DNA from: Verrucomicrobiales bacterium
GTDB lineage: Bacteria; Verrucomicrobiota; Verrucomicrobiia; Verrucomicrobiales; Akkermansiaceae
Direction of reading: 5' to 3'
NCBI GenBank assembly: GCA_003527555.1
Contig: DPWT01000057.1
Coordinates: 1 to 14,864, forward strand
Length of the DNA: 14,864 nucleotides
Shown here: piece by piece, positions 14,749 through 14,864 of the stretch
Layout: each line of letters begins with the position of its first letter
How positions within the stretch are numbered: the first letter of the stretch is position 1
Translations under genes and position numbers: made by a program
Notes under the pieces: model-generated
Told to the model about the DNA's origin: nothing
Database searches by the model: none
What the model saw: the letters and a program-made list of their open reading frames with translations, nothing else

Positions 14749-14864
14749 ATTACCTGTATGTATCTAGAACAGACACGAACAATCAACTATAATCGGTGGT
14801 ATATTTTTTGTAACCAAGGGGGAGCTGGGCAAAGCGAGAGGTGAGGTCATAGACGACCTATTAT

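Noticed and set aside
1..14864. Mobile element, CRISPR array, tRNA/rRNA, defence or toxin-antitoxin system
   Set aside because: No transposase, integrase, long terminal repeats, regularly spaced repeats, cloverleaf or toxin-antitoxin gene pair was seen in any spacer, and every spacer is under about 215 bp.

Overview
The window looks like chromosomal DNA of a Verrucomicrobiota bacterium, most likely an aerobic or marine polysaccharide degrader of the Verrucomicrobiales type. Planctomycetota or Lentisphaerota are the main alternatives. This rests on the gene repertoire: several Gfo/Idh/MocA oxidoreductases, two with Tat signal peptides, plus exported ThuA-like, DUF1080, sialate O-acetylesterase and HEAT-repeat/lectin-like proteins. 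Few genes have a convincing Shine-Dalgarno sequence. The taxonomic call is inference; no rRNA or tRNA gene is present to fix it.

Layout. (1) 2-1144, + strand: the 3' part of a Gfo/Idh/MocA oxidoreductase whose start lies before the window. (2) 1165-6007, - strand: five genes all read leftward, in transcription order a small lipoprotein (6007-5414), a ThuA-like protein (5341-4577), a sialate O-acetylesterase (4415-3060), a HEAT-repeat plus lectin-like secreted protein (2971-1922) and an SGNH hydrolase (1863-1165). Gaps are 58-161 bp, so one operon is possible but not proven; a candidate promoter lies at 6078-6107. (3) 6222-7487, + strand: a Tat-exported oxidoreductase, diverging from the lipoprotein gene. 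It converges across a perfect 10-bp hairpin on a second Tat-exported oxidoreductase (9070-7628, - strand), whose promoter is near-consensus and sits so close to the ATG that the transcript is probably leaderless. (4) 9189-11620: a formyltransferase (-) divergent from a protein tyrosine/dual-specificity phosphatase (+), which converges on a spermidine-synthase-like methyltransferase-fold protein (-). (5) 11807-14748, - strand: hflK, hflC and then a DUF1080 protein.

How they may work together. ThuA-like proteins, Gfo/Idh/MocA dehydrogenases and DUF1080 (3-keto-disaccharide hydrolase, PF06439) proteins are the recurring parts of 3-keto-glycoside metabolism: C3 oxidation of a sugar, then cleavage of the 3-keto product. 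The window carries all three, mostly with export signals, beside two predicted carbohydrate esterases. A periplasmic pathway for de-esterifying and cleaving glycans through 3-keto intermediates is a reasonable inference, but the substrate cannot be read from sequence. The formyltransferase, phosphatase, SAM-fold protein and hflKC appear to be unrelated housekeeping or accessory genes.

No mobile element, CRISPR array, RNA gene or phage gene was seen, and no gene-free stretch exceeds about 215 bp. The observations most worth following up are the small lipoprotein with a possible Cys-His-Asp triad, the probable leaderless transcript at 9070, and the exported ThuA/oxidoreductase/DUF1080 set. I found no clear novel defence or mobile system.
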